Shown here: positions 1 through 8,682 of the stretch, piece after piece | Position numbering within the stretch: position 1 is the stretch's first letter | Layout of the letters: each line of letters opens with the position of its first letter | Assembly: GCF_001854325.1 (NCBI RefSeq) | Contig: NZ_CP017754.1 | Span: 1,178,001 to 1,242,000 of the forward strand | DNA: 64,000 bases | Direction of reading: 5' to 3' | From: Cupriavidus malaysiensis | GTDB taxonomy: Bacteria > Pseudomonadota > Gammaproteobacteria > Burkholderiales > Burkholderiaceae | Program-made: the position numbers and the translations under genes | The notes under the pieces: generated by a model | Seen by the model: the letters and a program-made list of their open reading frames with translations, nothing else | What the model was told of the DNA's origin: nothing | Database searches by the model: none

Positions 1-370
1 GCCGCTCGGTGCGCAGGCCGCTGCTGGCGCTGGTGACTTCGTGCAGCAGCTCGTCGGTATGCAGGCTGCCCTTCATCAGCAGTTCGGCCTCGCCCGCGCG
101 CACCGCCTGCACCGCGCGTGCGGCGGCGGCGTGGCTGTGCGGTGCGTCGATGATCTGCGCGCCGCCGAGCGCGAGGTCGTGCGTGTCGGCGACCTCGCGG
201 ATGCGGGAAGCGGGCCCCACCAGCAGCGGCTCGATCAGGCCGAGGCGCGCGGCCTGGAGCGCGCCGCCAAGCGAGGCGGCGTCGCAAGGATGGGCGACGG
301 CGGTGGGGATGGCGGGTTGGCCGGCGCAGCGTGCCAGCAGGGCGGCGTACTTGTCGGTTGGCGTGTCCAT
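1..370 (-). CDS. Phosphate acetyl/butyryl transferase family protein (5' part only)
   Basis: The N-terminal 123 codons of a gene that leaves the window at its left edge. The start codon is the ATG whose complement lies at 368-370. The translation contains VQAVRAGEAELLMKGSLHTD, the conserved stretch of the phosphotransacetylase/phosphotransbutyrylase (PTA_PTB) fold, preceded by LIEPLLVGPASRIREVA. Such enzymes exchange the phosphate of an acyl phosphate with CoA in the cytoplasm, usually with an acyl kinase. It is divergent from the DUF3141 gene. No MaoC domain can be seen at the N-terminus, so this start gives a stand-alone PTA rather than the MaoC-PTA fusion common in this group. Whether it makes acetyl- or butyryl-phosphate cannot be told from this fragment. 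Confidence 0.85.
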   Translation of the reverse strand, partial: MDTPTDKYAALLARCAGQPAIPTAVAHPCDAASLGGALQAARLGLIEPLLVGPASRIREVADTHDLALGGAQIIDAPHSHAAAARAVQAVRAGEAELLMKGSLHTDELLHEVTSASSGLRTER

Positions 371-689
371 GGTGTCTCGCGGTATTTCACGGATTCGTCA
401 TGCTGGCCGGGTGTTCGCGCTGTTCATACTGCAATGCGCAAAAAGCAGGACCAGTATAGGCCACATGTTGCGCTCCGCGGGGCATGTCTTTGTTGAGATG
501 GCGCAAGAAATGCCCGGATTGCCTCGCTTGTGTGATTGCGGGTGCCATGACAAGCTGGTAGATTGCCCGTTGTTGCATAGCAGCATCCTGCGGCCCGCGA
601 CGGCATTGCCAGACCTGCCCGGCACTTGCCGGCCGATGCCACGATAGCCGCCGCAGGGCGCCTGTGTGCTGGATCAAGGAGGCAAGCGA
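371..689. other. Divergent intergenic region, phosphotransacetylase / DUF3141
   Basis: About 320 bp between two divergent genes. It must hold promoters for both, but I see no convincing -35/-10 pair or strong operator. The only clear signal is the ribosome binding site AAGGAGG at 675-681, which fixes the GTG start of the next gene. Confidence 0.5.
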
Positions 690-3224
690 GTGAACGCAAG
701 CGAACCCGTCTCCCGCCACGGCCAGGCGGCCCCGGCGGAGCCCGCGCAGCCGGCGGCGCATGTCACGGCCGGCACAACGGCCCTCACACCCTTCATACCC
801 TTCGCGCCCTTCGGGATGCCCGCCACCCTGCCGCTGCCGGCCTGGCCGCAGGCGGCCTGGGACTATGGCGTCGATGCCTGGCAGCGCATGGTGCTCACGC
901 TCGACATCCTGCGCGAGCGCGGCAACCAGACCGTCGAGCACGAGCGCGAAGGCATGCCGCCGGTGCTGGTGTTCGACTATGAGATCGTGCTCGACGGACG
1001 CACGCTGCCCGATCCGGTCAACTACGCCCTGCTGCGCATCGTCGCGCCGGAAGGCGACGAGACCGATGACAGCAAGCGGCCCTTCGTCGTGATCGACCCG
1101 CGCGCCGGCCACGGGCCCGGCATCGGCGGCTTCAAGATCGACAGCGAGATCGGTATCGCGCTGCGTGGCGGCCATCCCTGCTACCTGGTGTCCTTCTTCC
1201 CCGAGCCCTGTCCCGGACAGACCATCGCGGCGGTGACGCGCGCCGAGGAAGTGTTCCTGCGCACCGTGGCCGAGCGCCACCCGCAGTCCGACGTCAAGCC
1301 CTTCGTCATCGGCAACTGCCAGGGCGGCTGGGCGCTGATGCTGCTCGCGGCGAGCGCGCCGGACCTGGTCGGCCCCATCCTGCTGGCCGGTTCACCGCTG
1401 GCCTACTGGTCCGGCCAGCGCGGGCGCAACCCGATGCGCTACAGCGGCGGGCTGCTGGGCGGTTCGTGGGCCTCGTCGTTCGCCGCCGACCTGGGCAACG
1501 GCCATTTCGACGGCGCCTACCTGGTGCAGAACTTCGAGCAGCTCAACCCGGCCAACGCGCTGTGGGAGAAGCTCTACAACCTCTACGCCAAGGCCGATAC
1601 CGAAGGGCCGCGCTTTCTCGACTTCGAGCGCTGGTGGGGCGGTCACTACCAGCTCAACCGCGACGAGATCGACTGGATCGTGCAGAACCTGTTCGTCGGC
1701 AACCGGCTGACCTCGGGCGAGCTGCGCAGCCCCGACGGCAAGTCGGTGATCGACCTGCGCAACGTGCGCTCGCCGATCGTGGTGTTCGCCTCCTGGGGCG
1801 ACAACATCACGCCGCCGCAGCAGGCGCTGAACTGGATTCCCGATCTCTACGCCGACGTCGACGAGATCGTCGCCAACGAGCAGGTGATCGTCTACTGCCT
1901 GCACGATTCCGTGGGCCACCTGGGCATCTTCGTTTCGTCCGGCGTGGCCAATCGCGAGCACACCGAACTGTTTTCAGCACTCGACCTGATCGACGTGCTG
2001 CCGCCCGGCCTCTACGAGGCCGTGATCGAGGACATCGCGCCGGACACCCCGCATACCGACCTGATCGAGGGGCGCTACCTGATGCGCTTCGCGCGGCGCA
2101 CCATCGACGATATCCTGGCCCTGGACGACGGCCGCGACGACGAGCAGGCCTTCCGCGTGGTGCGGCGCGTGGCCGAGATCAACCAGCGCTGCTACGACAC
2201 CTTCGTCTCGCCGGCCGTGCGCGCGCTGTCGAACGAGGCCAGCGCCCACCTGTTGCGCGGGCTGCAGTCCTCGCGCCTGGAGCGCACGCTGCAGTCGGAC
2301 GCCAATCCGTGCATGGGCTGGGTCGGCGCCCTGGCGCCCATGGTGCGCGAGCACCGGCGTCCGGTGGCGCGCGACAACCCCCTGCTGGCGCTCGAGCACG
2401 CGGTGTCGGCCGCCATCGTGGCGGCACTGAACCAGTACCGCGACACACGCGATGCCTGGTACGAACACGTCTTCGAGACCATCTACCGCTCGCCGCTGGT
2501 CCAGGCCATGGTCGGCATGGATGAGCGCGCCGCCGCCACGCAGGCGGCGCCGGCCGCGATCGATGCGTTGCGCCGCGAACTCACCGCGCGCCGCATCCGC
2601 GATGCGCAGGGCGATTTCGACCAGGGCGGCCCGGTCGATGCCTTCGTGCGCATCCTGGCCTACGTCAAGAGCGACTATGCCTCGATCGAGGAGCGTCCCT
2701 TCAACCTGATGCGCAAGATGGCGCGCGAGCACATGCAGCAGCAGGCCTCGCTGAACGACCTCAAGCAGGCCGCGCGGCAGCAGACCTTCCTGGTCTCGCT
2801 CGACGCGCGGCGCGCACTCGAGACGCTGCCGGCGCTGATGCCGGACCTGTCGTTGCGGCCCTTGCTGATGATCGCCATCCATCGCGTGCTGACGCTGCCC
2901 GGCCCGTTGCAAGGTGGGGAGCTCGAACGCTATCGCGAGGTGGCGCATGTGCTGGGCACGGACCACAAGGAGGCGCTGCCGCAGGGCGGCGCCGCGGATG
3001 GCGGCCAGGCCGGGCGCGACATCCCGGCACCGGGCGCGGAGGTCGATACCCATGCCGATACCCATGCCGATGCGCGTGCCGATGCCGGCGACAGGCCGGC
3101 CGCGGCGGCAGGCGCCAACCGGCGCACCACGCGTCGCGCGGGGACGGCGGCCAAGTCCGCGCAGGCCGGGGCGGGTGCCGCCGTGCGCAAGCGCGCGCCG
3201 GCGCGCGCGCAGCGCAAGGCTTAG
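690..3224 (+). CDS. DUF3141 protein, polyhydroxyalkanoate synthase-like alpha/beta hydrolase
   Basis: 844 aa. I chose the GTG at 690 because AAGGAGG stands 8 bases before it; an upstream in-frame GTG at 666 has no such site. The N-terminal half is an alpha/beta-hydrolase with a PHA-synthase-like lipase box, GNCQGG, in which the nucleophile is Cys210. Asp371 (in SWGDNITPP) and His410 (in DSVGHLGIF) are placed as the remaining triad members of class I PHA synthases. The C-terminal half is helical and characteristic of DUF3141. The last 60 residues contain a His-Ala-Asp-Thr repeat followed by a Lys/Arg/Ala-rich tail like those of DNA- or granule-binding proteins. Followed by fabI. Polymerase, thioesterase or granule-associated roles are all possible. 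Confidence 0.85.
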   Translation: MNASEPVSRHGQAAPAEPAQPAAHVTAGTTALTPFIPFAPFGMPATLPLPAWPQAAWDYGVDAWQRMVLTLDILRERGNQTVEHEREGMPPVLVFDYEIVLDGRTLPDPVNYALLRIVAPEGDETDDSKRPFVVIDPRAGHGPGIGGFKIDSEIGIALRGGHPCYLVSFFPEPCPGQTIAAVTRAEEVFLRTVAERHPQSDVKPFVIGNCQGGWALMLLAASAPDLVGPILLAGSPLAYWSGQRGRNPMRYSGGLLGGSWASSFAADLGNGHFDGAYLVQNFEQLNPANALWEKLYNLYAKADTEGPRFLDFERWWGGHYQLNRDEIDWIVQNLFVGNRLTSGELRSPDGKSVIDLRNVRSPIVVFASWGDNITPPQQALNWIPDLYADVDEIVANEQVIVYCLHDSVGHLGIFVSSGVANREHTELFSALDLIDVLPPGLYEAVIEDIAPDTPHTDLIEGRYLMRFARRTIDDILALDDGRDDEQAFRVVRRVAEINQRCYDTFVSPAVRALSNEASAHLLRGLQSSRLERTLQSDANPCMGWVGALAPMVREHRRPVARDNPLLALEHAVSAAIVAALNQYRDTRDAWYEHVFETIYRSPLVQAMVGMDERAAATQAAPAAIDALRRELTARRIRDAQGDFDQGGPVDAFVRILAYVKSDYASIEERPFNLMRKMAREHMQQQASLNDLKQAARQQTFLVSLDARRALETLPALMPDLSLRPLLMIAIHRVLTLPGPLQGGELERYREVAHVLGTDHKEALPQGGAADGGQAGRDIPAPGAEVDTHADTHADARADAGDRPAAAAGANRRTTRRAGTAAKSAQAGAGAAVRKRAPARAQRKA

Positions 3225-3323
3225 GCGGCGTAGGCCCGGCATAGGCCCGGCATAGGCGGCGGGCGTTGCCATCGCGCAGGACCATGAGGCTCGAGGCCGC
3301 CCGGGGGCGGCAGGAGAAACACC

Positions 3324-4103
3324 ATGAACGAAGCAGCCGGACGGCCGCTGGACGGGGCACGCGTGCTGGTGGCAGGCGTTGCCAACGCCGATTCCATCGC
3401 CTGGGGATGCGCGCGCGCTTTCCATGAGCTGGGCGCCGAAGTGGCGCTGACCTACCTCAACGACAAGGCCCTGCCGCACGTCGCGCCGCTGGCCGAAGCG
3501 ATCGGCGCGCCGATCCTGATGCCGCTCGACGTCGAGGACGACAAGCAGGCCGAGGCCCTGTTCGCCCGTATCGGCGAGGCCTGGGGCAGCCTGGACGCGA
3601 TGGTGCATTCGATCGCCTTCGCGCCCAAGGCCGATCTCCAGGGCGGGTTGCTGGCCTCGTCGGCGGCCGGTTTCGCGCGCGCCATGGATATCTCGTGCCA
3701 CTCCTTCGTGCGCATGGCCCGTCGCGCGGTGCCGTTGATGTCGCATGGCGGCACGCTGTTCGCCATGAGCTACGAGGGCGCGCGGCGGGTGGTGCCCAAC
3801 TACGACCTGATGGGGCCGGTCAAGGCCGCGCTCGAGGCCTGCTGCCGTTACCTCGCCTACGAGCTCGGCCCGCGCGGCATCCGCGTGCACGCGATCTCGC
3901 CGGGGCCGCTGAAGACGCGCGCGGCTTCCGGCCTGAAGGACTTCGACCTGCTGCTGGCACAGGCGGCGGGGCGCGCGCCGCTGGGCGAACTGGTCGACAT
4001 CATGGACGTGGGCTTCGCCACTGCCTATCTCGCCACACGCTACGCGCGGCGGCTGTCCGGCAACACCGTCTATGTGGACGGCGGTGTCCACGTCATGGGT
4101 TGA
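3324..4103 (+). CDS. fabI: Enoyl-[acyl-carrier-protein] reductase (FabI type)
   Basis: 259 aa short-chain dehydrogenase fold, the usual FabI length. It reduces the trans-2 double bond of enoyl-ACP with NAD(P)H in fatty acid synthesis. The N-terminal VAGVANADSIAWGCA is the divergent FabI nucleotide-binding loop. Tyr150, Tyr160 and Lys167 in SYEGARRVVPNYDLMGPVK keep the Y-x9-Y-x6-K spacing of E. coli FabI. The start is supported by AGGAG 8 bases upstream. It lies 100 bp after the DUF3141 gene, so it may be a second, specialised reductase linked to acyl-CoA/PHA metabolism rather than the housekeeping copy; that is inference. Confidence 0.92.
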   Translation: MNEAAGRPLDGARVLVAGVANADSIAWGCARAFHELGAEVALTYLNDKALPHVAPLAEAIGAPILMPLDVEDDKQAEALFARIGEAWGSLDAMVHSIAFAPKADLQGGLLASSAAGFARAMDISCHSFVRMARRAVPLMSHGGTLFAMSYEGARRVVPNYDLMGPVKAALEACCRYLAYELGPRGIRVHAISPGPLKTRAASGLKDFDLLLAQAAGRAPLGELVDIMDVGFATAYLATRYARRLSGNTVYVDGGVHVMG

Positions 4104-4203
4104 TGGCGGCCGCCGTGGCGGCGCCTACAATTGAAAATGCAGGGGCGCCGCTTGGAGTACTGCCGTACTGTTCGAGGCGCTGCGCCAGTCAAGGAATATC
4201 GAC

Positions 4204-4446
4204 ATGCAGGTATTGATCCGCGGGCTTCATCGGGATGTGACCGAGCAGATGCTGCGAGACAAGCTGTCGCCGTACGCGCCGGTCAATTCGGTCGAGCTCG
4301 TGCGCGATGGCGATCCCGACCATCCCTGGGCGTTCGTCGACCTCGGCGTCGATGTCTTCTCCGCCTGGAACCTGCTGCGCCGCTTCGACCGGCAATACTT
4401 CGCCGGCAGCATGATGCGCTGGTACATCCCCGCCCACCAGGACTGA
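4204..4446 (+). CDS. Small RRM-like putative RNA-binding protein
   Basis: 80 aa. The order beta-alpha-beta (VLIRGLHRDVTEQMLRDKLS, then VNSVELVRDG, then WAFVDLG) fits a single RNA-recognition motif, with an IRGLH strand as a degenerate RNP2 and WAFVDLGVD as a degenerate RNP1. The RNP1 aromatic residues are only partly kept, so RNA binding is plausible but not shown. The ATG at 4204 is preceded by AAGGAA. It stands alone between fabI and modE. Confidence 0.6.
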   Translation: MQVLIRGLHRDVTEQMLRDKLSPYAPVNSVELVRDGDPDHPWAFVDLGVDVFSAWNLLRRFDRQYFAGSMMRWYIPAHQD

Positions 4447-4548
4447 CGGCCGCGACCGCAGCACGCGGGGCGCGGCGCCGCGCGGTGTTTCCAGCGGTAC
4501 CATAGCGTTCCTCCACTGTTCCCGGCGCCGCGCAGGCGCCGTCCTGCC

Positions 4549-5352
4549 ATGGCTTCGATGCTCGAACTCGACGGGGCGATCTGGTTCCGCTCCGGCTCAC
4601 GCGACTGGGGCGGGCACGACCGCATCGCCTTGCTGGCGGCGATCGGCGAGCAGGGCTCGATCACGGCCGCGGCCAAGGCGGTCGGGCTCAGCTACAAGGC
4701 AGCCTGGGACGCCATCGACGCCATGAACAACAGCGCCGGCGAGCCCCTGGTGCTGCGTGCCGCCGGAGGCAAGGGCGGCGGCGGCACCCGCCTGACCGAG
4801 CGCGCCGAGCGCCTGATCCGCACCTACCGCGCGCTGGAGGCGGAGCATCGACGTTTCGTCGAGCACCTGGCGCGGCTGGGCGAGTCGGCCGCCGACGACC
4901 TCGACCTGATGCGGCGCTTCCAGGTCAAGACCAGTGCCCGCAACAAGCTGTTCGGCACGGTGGCCCAGGTGCGTGGCGGCGTGGTCAACGACGAGGTGGT
5001 GCTGGCGCTGCCGGGCGGGCAGCAGGTGGTCGCCACGGTCACGCGCGAGAGCGTGGAATCGCTCGGCCTGGCGCCCGGCGTGGAAGCCTTCGCCCTGGTC
5101 AAGGCGACCTCCGTGCTGCTCGGCCTGCCCGAGCCCGGCCTGCGCCTGTCGGCCCGCAACCAGCTGGCAGGCAAAGTGACCCGGGTGATCGCGGGTGCGG
5201 TCAACAGCGAAGTGGTGCTGGAACTGGATGGCGGCGGCACCGTGGCCGCCGTCATCACGCTGGCCAGCGCCGAGGCGCTGGGGCTGCAGCCGGGCCACCG
5301 CGCGCACGCCATCTTCAAGGCTTCGAGTGTGATCCTCGGTACCCTGGGCTGA
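4549..5352 (+). CDS. modE: Molybdate-responsive regulator ModE
   Basis: 267 aa. The N-terminal winged helix (SITAAAKAVGLSYKAAWDAIDAMN, about residues 38-62) is the LysR-like ModE DNA-binding domain, followed by the glycine-rich wing GGKGGGGTRLTE. Two tandem Mop/TOBE molybdate-binding domains follow, each opening with the family motif (TSARNKLFG and LSARNQLAG). It senses cytoplasmic molybdate and normally represses the uptake operon. It lies 1.5 kb from modABC, whose upstream region holds a ModE-type operator. No strong Shine-Dalgarno precedes ATG 4549; ATG 4558 is an alternative start three codons later. Confidence 0.93.
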   Translation: MASMLELDGAIWFRSGSRDWGGHDRIALLAAIGEQGSITAAAKAVGLSYKAAWDAIDAMNNSAGEPLVLRAAGGKGGGGTRLTERAERLIRTYRALEAEHRRFVEHLARLGESAADDLDLMRRFQVKTSARNKLFGTVAQVRGGVVNDEVVLALPGGQQVVATVTRESVESLGLAPGVEAFALVKATSVLLGLPEPGLRLSARNQLAGKVTRVIAGAVNSEVVLELDGGGTVAAVITLASAEALGLQPGHRAHAIFKASSVILGTLG

Positions 5353-5539
5353 GCGCGCTACGCGCCTGCCGGCCTTCCAGGCACATGCCGACGTACGGCC
5401 GACGTACGGGCCGAAGCACGCCCGACGGCGCACCTGTCACAATGCCGGGTCACGCCCGGCGCACTCCCCGTGCTGCCGTGCCTGCGCGCTGCCTGGCGCA
5501 AGCGCCGGCCCGCCTTCCATCCGCCAGCAAGGTGACACC

Positions 5540-6052
5540 ATGCCACGCAATATCGAAATCAAAGCCCGCCTCGACGACATCGACGCTCTGCTGCCGCGTG
5601 TGGCGGCGCTGGATGCTCGCGGCCCGGAACTGCTGCAGCAGGACGACACCTTCTTCGCCTGCGCTGCCGGCCGCCTCAAGCTGCGCGCCTTCGGCCCCGA
5701 GCGCGGCGAACTGATCTTCTACCGGCGCGCCGACAGCGCGGGGCCCAAGCTGAGCGACTACCGCATCGTGCCCACCGCCGAGCCGGATGCGCTGCGCGCC
5801 GCGCTGGCCGATGCCTATGGCGTCAGCGGCCGCGTGCGCAAGCTGCGCACCTTGTACCTGGCCGGCCGCACCCGCATCCACCTGGACCGCGTGGAGGGAC
5901 TGGGCGATTTCCTGGAGCTGGAAGTGGTGCTGGCCGACGGCGACAGCGAGGCCGATGGCGTGGCCGAGGCGCACGCCTTGCTGGCGCACCTGGGGGTCGG
6001 GCCGGAGCGCCTGCTGGAAGGTGCCTACGTCGACCTGCTGCGCGCCGCGTAG
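5540..6052 (+). CDS. CYTH-domain protein (class IV adenylate cyclase / CyaB-like)
   Basis: 170 aa, a single CYTH domain. It opens with NIEIKARL, the form of the family's E-x-E-x-K signature seen in CyaB-like proteins, and continues with FFACAAGRLKLR, ELIFYRR and LGDFLELEVVLADG, the charged beta-barrel strands that bind triphosphate. The family includes class IV adenylate cyclases, thiamine triphosphatases and inorganic triphosphatases, so the substrate is uncertain. AAGGTG precedes the ATG. It converges with modC, leaving 23 bp between them. Confidence 0.8.
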   Translation: MPRNIEIKARLDDIDALLPRVAALDARGPELLQQDDTFFACAAGRLKLRAFGPERGELIFYRRADSAGPKLSDYRIVPTAEPDALRAALADAYGVSGRVRKLRTLYLAGRTRIHLDRVEGLGDFLELEVVLADGDSEADGVAEAHALLAHLGVGPERLLEGAYVDLLRAA

Positions 6053-6075
6053 CGCGCGCCGGCGGCGTGCGCGGC

Positions 6076-6795
6076 TCAGGCCACGCGCGCGTCGGCCGGC
6101 GCGTAGACGCGTGCGTGGCCGTTCGTCGCGGCGGCGTGGATGCGGCCGTCGCGGATTTCCAGCACGTGCTCGGCCAGCGCCTCCACGTCCTCGGGATCGT
6201 GGGAGATCAGCACCATCGGCACGTCCAGGCTGGCCTGCAGGGCGCGCAGTTCGGCGCGCAGGGCCGCGCGCAGCGCGGGGTCGAGCGCCGAGAACGGTTC
6301 ATCGAGCAGGATGATGTCGGGCCGCGCCACCAGCGCGCGCGCCAGTGCCACGCGCTGTTTCTGCCCGCCGGAGATCTCCGCTGGGTAGTGGCCTACCAGC
6401 TGGCGCAGGCCGAAGGCGTCGATCCAGCGTTCGGCCTCGGGGTGGCGCTGCCGGCGGCCCGGGTTGCGCCAGCCGGTGGCGAGCCCGAAGGCGATGTTCT
6501 GCCCGACAGTCAGGTGCGGGAACAGCGCGTAGTCCTGGAACAGATAGGCCACGCGCCGCTGCTGCGGGCGCACGTCGATGCGCGCCGCGGTGTCGAACAG
6601 CACGCGTTCGCCGAGCACGATGCGGCCGGCGTCGGGCGACAGCAGCCCGGCAATGGCTCGCAGCGTCAGGCTCTTGCCGGCGCCGGAGGGGCCGAACAGG
6701 GCGATGCGGCGGCTCGCCGAAGTGAAGGCGATATCGAGCAGGAAGTGCCGCTCGGCGGATTCCATGCGCTTGCGCAGGCTGACTTGCAGGCTCAT
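6076..6795 (-). CDS. modC: Molybdate ABC transporter ATP-binding protein ModC
   Basis: 239 aa. Walker A GPSGAGKS (residues 35-42), signature ISGGQKQRVALARAL, Walker B IILLDEPFSALD and switch histidine region MVLISHDPEDVEAL are all present. It powers molybdate import at the inner membrane. It is about 110 residues shorter than typical ModC because the C-terminal Mop/TOBE regulatory domain is absent; the protein ends soon after the ATPase core. It lies 7 bp downstream of modB, so the two are cotranscribed. Confidence 0.9.
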   Translation of the reverse strand: MSLQVSLRKRMESAERHFLLDIAFTSASRRIALFGPSGAGKSLTLRAIAGLLSPDAGRIVLGERVLFDTAARIDVRPQQRRVAYLFQDYALFPHLTVGQNIAFGLATGWRNPGRRQRHPEAERWIDAFGLRQLVGHYPAEISGGQKQRVALARALVARPDIILLDEPFSALDPALRAALRAELRALQASLDVPMVLISHDPEDVEALAEHVLEIRDGRIHAAATNGHARVYAPADARVA

Positions 6796-6802
6796 GGTGG
6801 AC

Positions 6803-7480
6803 TCAGCGGAGTGGCTGGCGCGCGGAGGCGGGGACCAGGCGTGCGGCCACCACCAGCAGCACCACGCAGGTGACCGAGGTCACCAGCACCAGCAGGTTGG
6901 CGGTGCGGTCGTCGCCGGCCTGCACCGCCTCGTAGATCGCCACCGACAGCGTCTGCGTGCGGCCCGGCAGGTTGCCGGCCACCATCAGCGTGGCGCCGAA
7001 CTCGCCCAGCGCGCGCGCGAAGGCCAGCAGCACGCCGGCGACGATGCCGCGCATCGCCAGCGGCAGCGTGACGCGGAAGAAGATGCCGGCTTCCGATACG
7101 CCCAGCACGCGCGCGGCATTTTCCAACTGGTGGTCGACGCCTTCGAAGGCCGCCCGCGCGGACTTGAGCACCAGCGGGAAGGCGACGATGGTGGAGGCCA
7201 GCACGGCCCCCTGCCAGGTGAAGACCAGTTCGATGCCGAGCCGGTCCAGCCAGGCGCCGAGCACGCCGCGCCGGCCCACCAGCACCAGCAGGTAGTAGCC
7301 CAGCACGGTGGGCGGCAGCACCAGCGGCAGCGTCAGCAGCGCATCGACCACGTCGCGCGCGCGCGAGCGCCAGCGCGCCAGCGCAAAGGCGGCGGCCACG
7401 CCCAGCACGGCGTTCAGCACGGTGGCGCAGCCGGCCACCTTGAGGGACAGGGCGAGCGGTACCCAGGCGGCGTCCATCAT
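6803..7480 (-). CDS. modB: Molybdate ABC transporter permease ModB
   Basis: 225 aa inner-membrane permease with about five hydrophobic segments. LGEFGATLMVAGNLPGRTQTL contains the EAA-loop region that docks the ATPase and is typical of molybdate permeases. It begins at the in-frame ATG-ATG pair at 7480 (MMDAAWVPLALSLKVA). It lies between modA and modC on the same strand; the 66-bp gap to modA contains a hexanucleotide repeat. Confidence 0.92.
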   Translation of the reverse strand: MMDAAWVPLALSLKVAGCATVLNAVLGVAAAFALARWRSRARDVVDALLTLPLVLPPTVLGYYLLVLVGRRGVLGAWLDRLGIELVFTWQGAVLASTIVAFPLVLKSARAAFEGVDHQLENAARVLGVSEAGIFFRVTLPLAMRGIVAGVLLAFARALGEFGATLMVAGNLPGRTQTLSVAIYEAVQAGDDRTANLLVLVTSVTCVVLLVVAARLVPASARQPLR

Positions 7481-7507
7481 CCGGTCCGGTCAGGCCGCCG
7501 GAGCAGC

Positions 7508-7543
7508 CACAGGCACAGGCACAGGGACAGGCACAGGCACAGG
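7508..7543. repeat. Hexanucleotide CACAGG tandem repeat between modA and modB
   Basis: Six consecutive copies of CACAGG, one with a single-base change, fill most of the modA-modB spacer. Copy-number change here would alter the distance between the two genes but not a reading frame. Confidence 0.8.
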
Positions 7544-7546
7544 CGC

Positions 7547-8341
7547 TCAGGGCTTGTGGAAACCATACTTGGCCAGGATGGCCTGGCCCTCCGGCGACAG
7601 CACATAGTTGACGAAGGCGGCGGCCTGCGTGGCCTGCCTGCTCTGGGTGGTGACGGCGATCGGGTAGGTCACCGGGGTGCGCGAGGGCACGCGCACCGCC
7701 ACCTTGACCTTGTCGGGCATCACGGCCGCGTCGGTGGCGAAGACGAAGCCGGCCTCCACCTCGCCGCGCGCGACGTAGTCCAGGCTCTGCCGCACGTTCT
7801 GCGCCAGCACCCCCTTGGCCGAGACCGCGTCCCACAGGCCGGCGGCTTCCAGCGCACCCTTGGTATAGCGGCCCACCGGCACCGAGGCCGGGTTGCCGAA
7901 GGCCACGCGCTTGACCTCGGGGCGGGCCAGGTCCTGCAGCGACTCCAGCTTCAGCTTGCTGTCGGCCGGCACGATCATCACCACCTGGTTGGCGGCGAAG
8001 TCGCGGCGGCTGGCGGGCTGCACCACGTGCTCGGCCTCGGCCTTGTCCATCGCGGTCTGGTCGGCCGAGGCGAACACGTCGGCCGGCGCGCCCTTGATGA
8101 TCTGCTGCATCAGCACATCGGAGGCGCCGAAGTTGAGCAGCACCTTGGTGTCGGGGTGGGCGCGCTCGTAGGACTCCGACAGGGTCTTGAAGGCGTTGGT
8201 CAGGCTGGCCGCGGCCGACACCACGAGGTCGGCGGCATGGGCCGGCGCGGCGGCGAAGGCCAGCGCCGAGAGGGCGGTGGCGGCGGCGGCGCGGAGCGCG
8301 CCGAGCGGGCGGCGGGCGGGCAAGGGCGAGCGGAAGGGCAT
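7547..8341 (-). CDS. modA: Molybdate-binding periplasmic protein ModA
   Basis: 264 aa. I place the start at the ATG complementary to 8339-8341 because it begins a proper signal peptide (MPFRSPLP..., hydrophobic core, cleavage after AHA before ADLVVSAAASLTNAFK). Longer in-frame starts upstream would run through the operator. The mature sequence has ModA landmarks: SAAASLTNAF near the N-terminus (oxyanion-binding serines), FGASDVLMQQI and FASADQTAMD. It captures molybdate or tungstate in the periplasm for ModB/ModC. First gene of the modABC operon. Confidence 0.93.
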   Translation of the reverse strand: MPFRSPLPARRPLGALRAAAATALSALAFAAAPAHAADLVVSAAASLTNAFKTLSESYERAHPDTKVLLNFGASDVLMQQIIKGAPADVFASADQTAMDKAEAEHVVQPASRRDFAANQVVMIVPADSKLKLESLQDLARPEVKRVAFGNPASVPVGRYTKGALEAAGLWDAVSAKGVLAQNVRQSLDYVARGEVEAGFVFATDAAVMPDKVKVAVRVPSRTPVTYPIAVTTQSRQATQAAAFVNYVLSPEGQAILAKYGFHKP

Positions 8342-8398
8342 GTCGGGATCCGGTGGCAGGACGAACGGGCCGGCGCCGGCGGAAAGCGGCGTCGCAGG

Positions 8399-8422
8399 CG
8401 CAATATAAATCTGTATATAACG
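8399..8422 (-). promoter_or_regulatory. Probable ModE operator upstream of modA
   Basis: Read on the minus strand this is CGTTATAT-N8-ATATTGCG, an imperfect inverted repeat about 58 bp before the modA start. It resembles the E. coli ModE site (TCGNTATATA half-site): the left half is a full match and the right half partial. A modE gene lies 3 kb away. The AT-rich site would overlap or sit beside the modA promoter, as expected for repression by molybdate-bound ModE. Confidence 0.75.
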
Positions 8423-8682
8423 AGGGTCAATGGTAGGGCAGGCCGAGGCCCGCGTCCATGCGGTGCGGCGCAAGATCGACATCACGTCGGCTGAATAGGC
8501 TCTTTGCGGCATATTCCCGCCCACGGCAGCCCGGGGCGTGGGCGCGCTTCGCCTGCCAGCTGGTCAAGGCAGGCTGCCGCGCGTTCGTCACGGTCTTGTC
8601 ACCGGATTGCAAAACGTTTGCCACTCCCGCTGTCCAGAATCCGGGGCTCCGAGCACATCACAACAAAGAAGGGAGCTCATAG

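Noticed and set aside
1974..4091. Minus-strand open frame of 705 codons opposite the DUF3141 and fabI genes
   Set aside because: Antisense to genes with clear family motifs; no domain seen.
6578..8494. Plus-strand open frame of 638 codons opposite modABC
   Set aside because: His/Arg/Gly-rich shadow of the three transporter genes.
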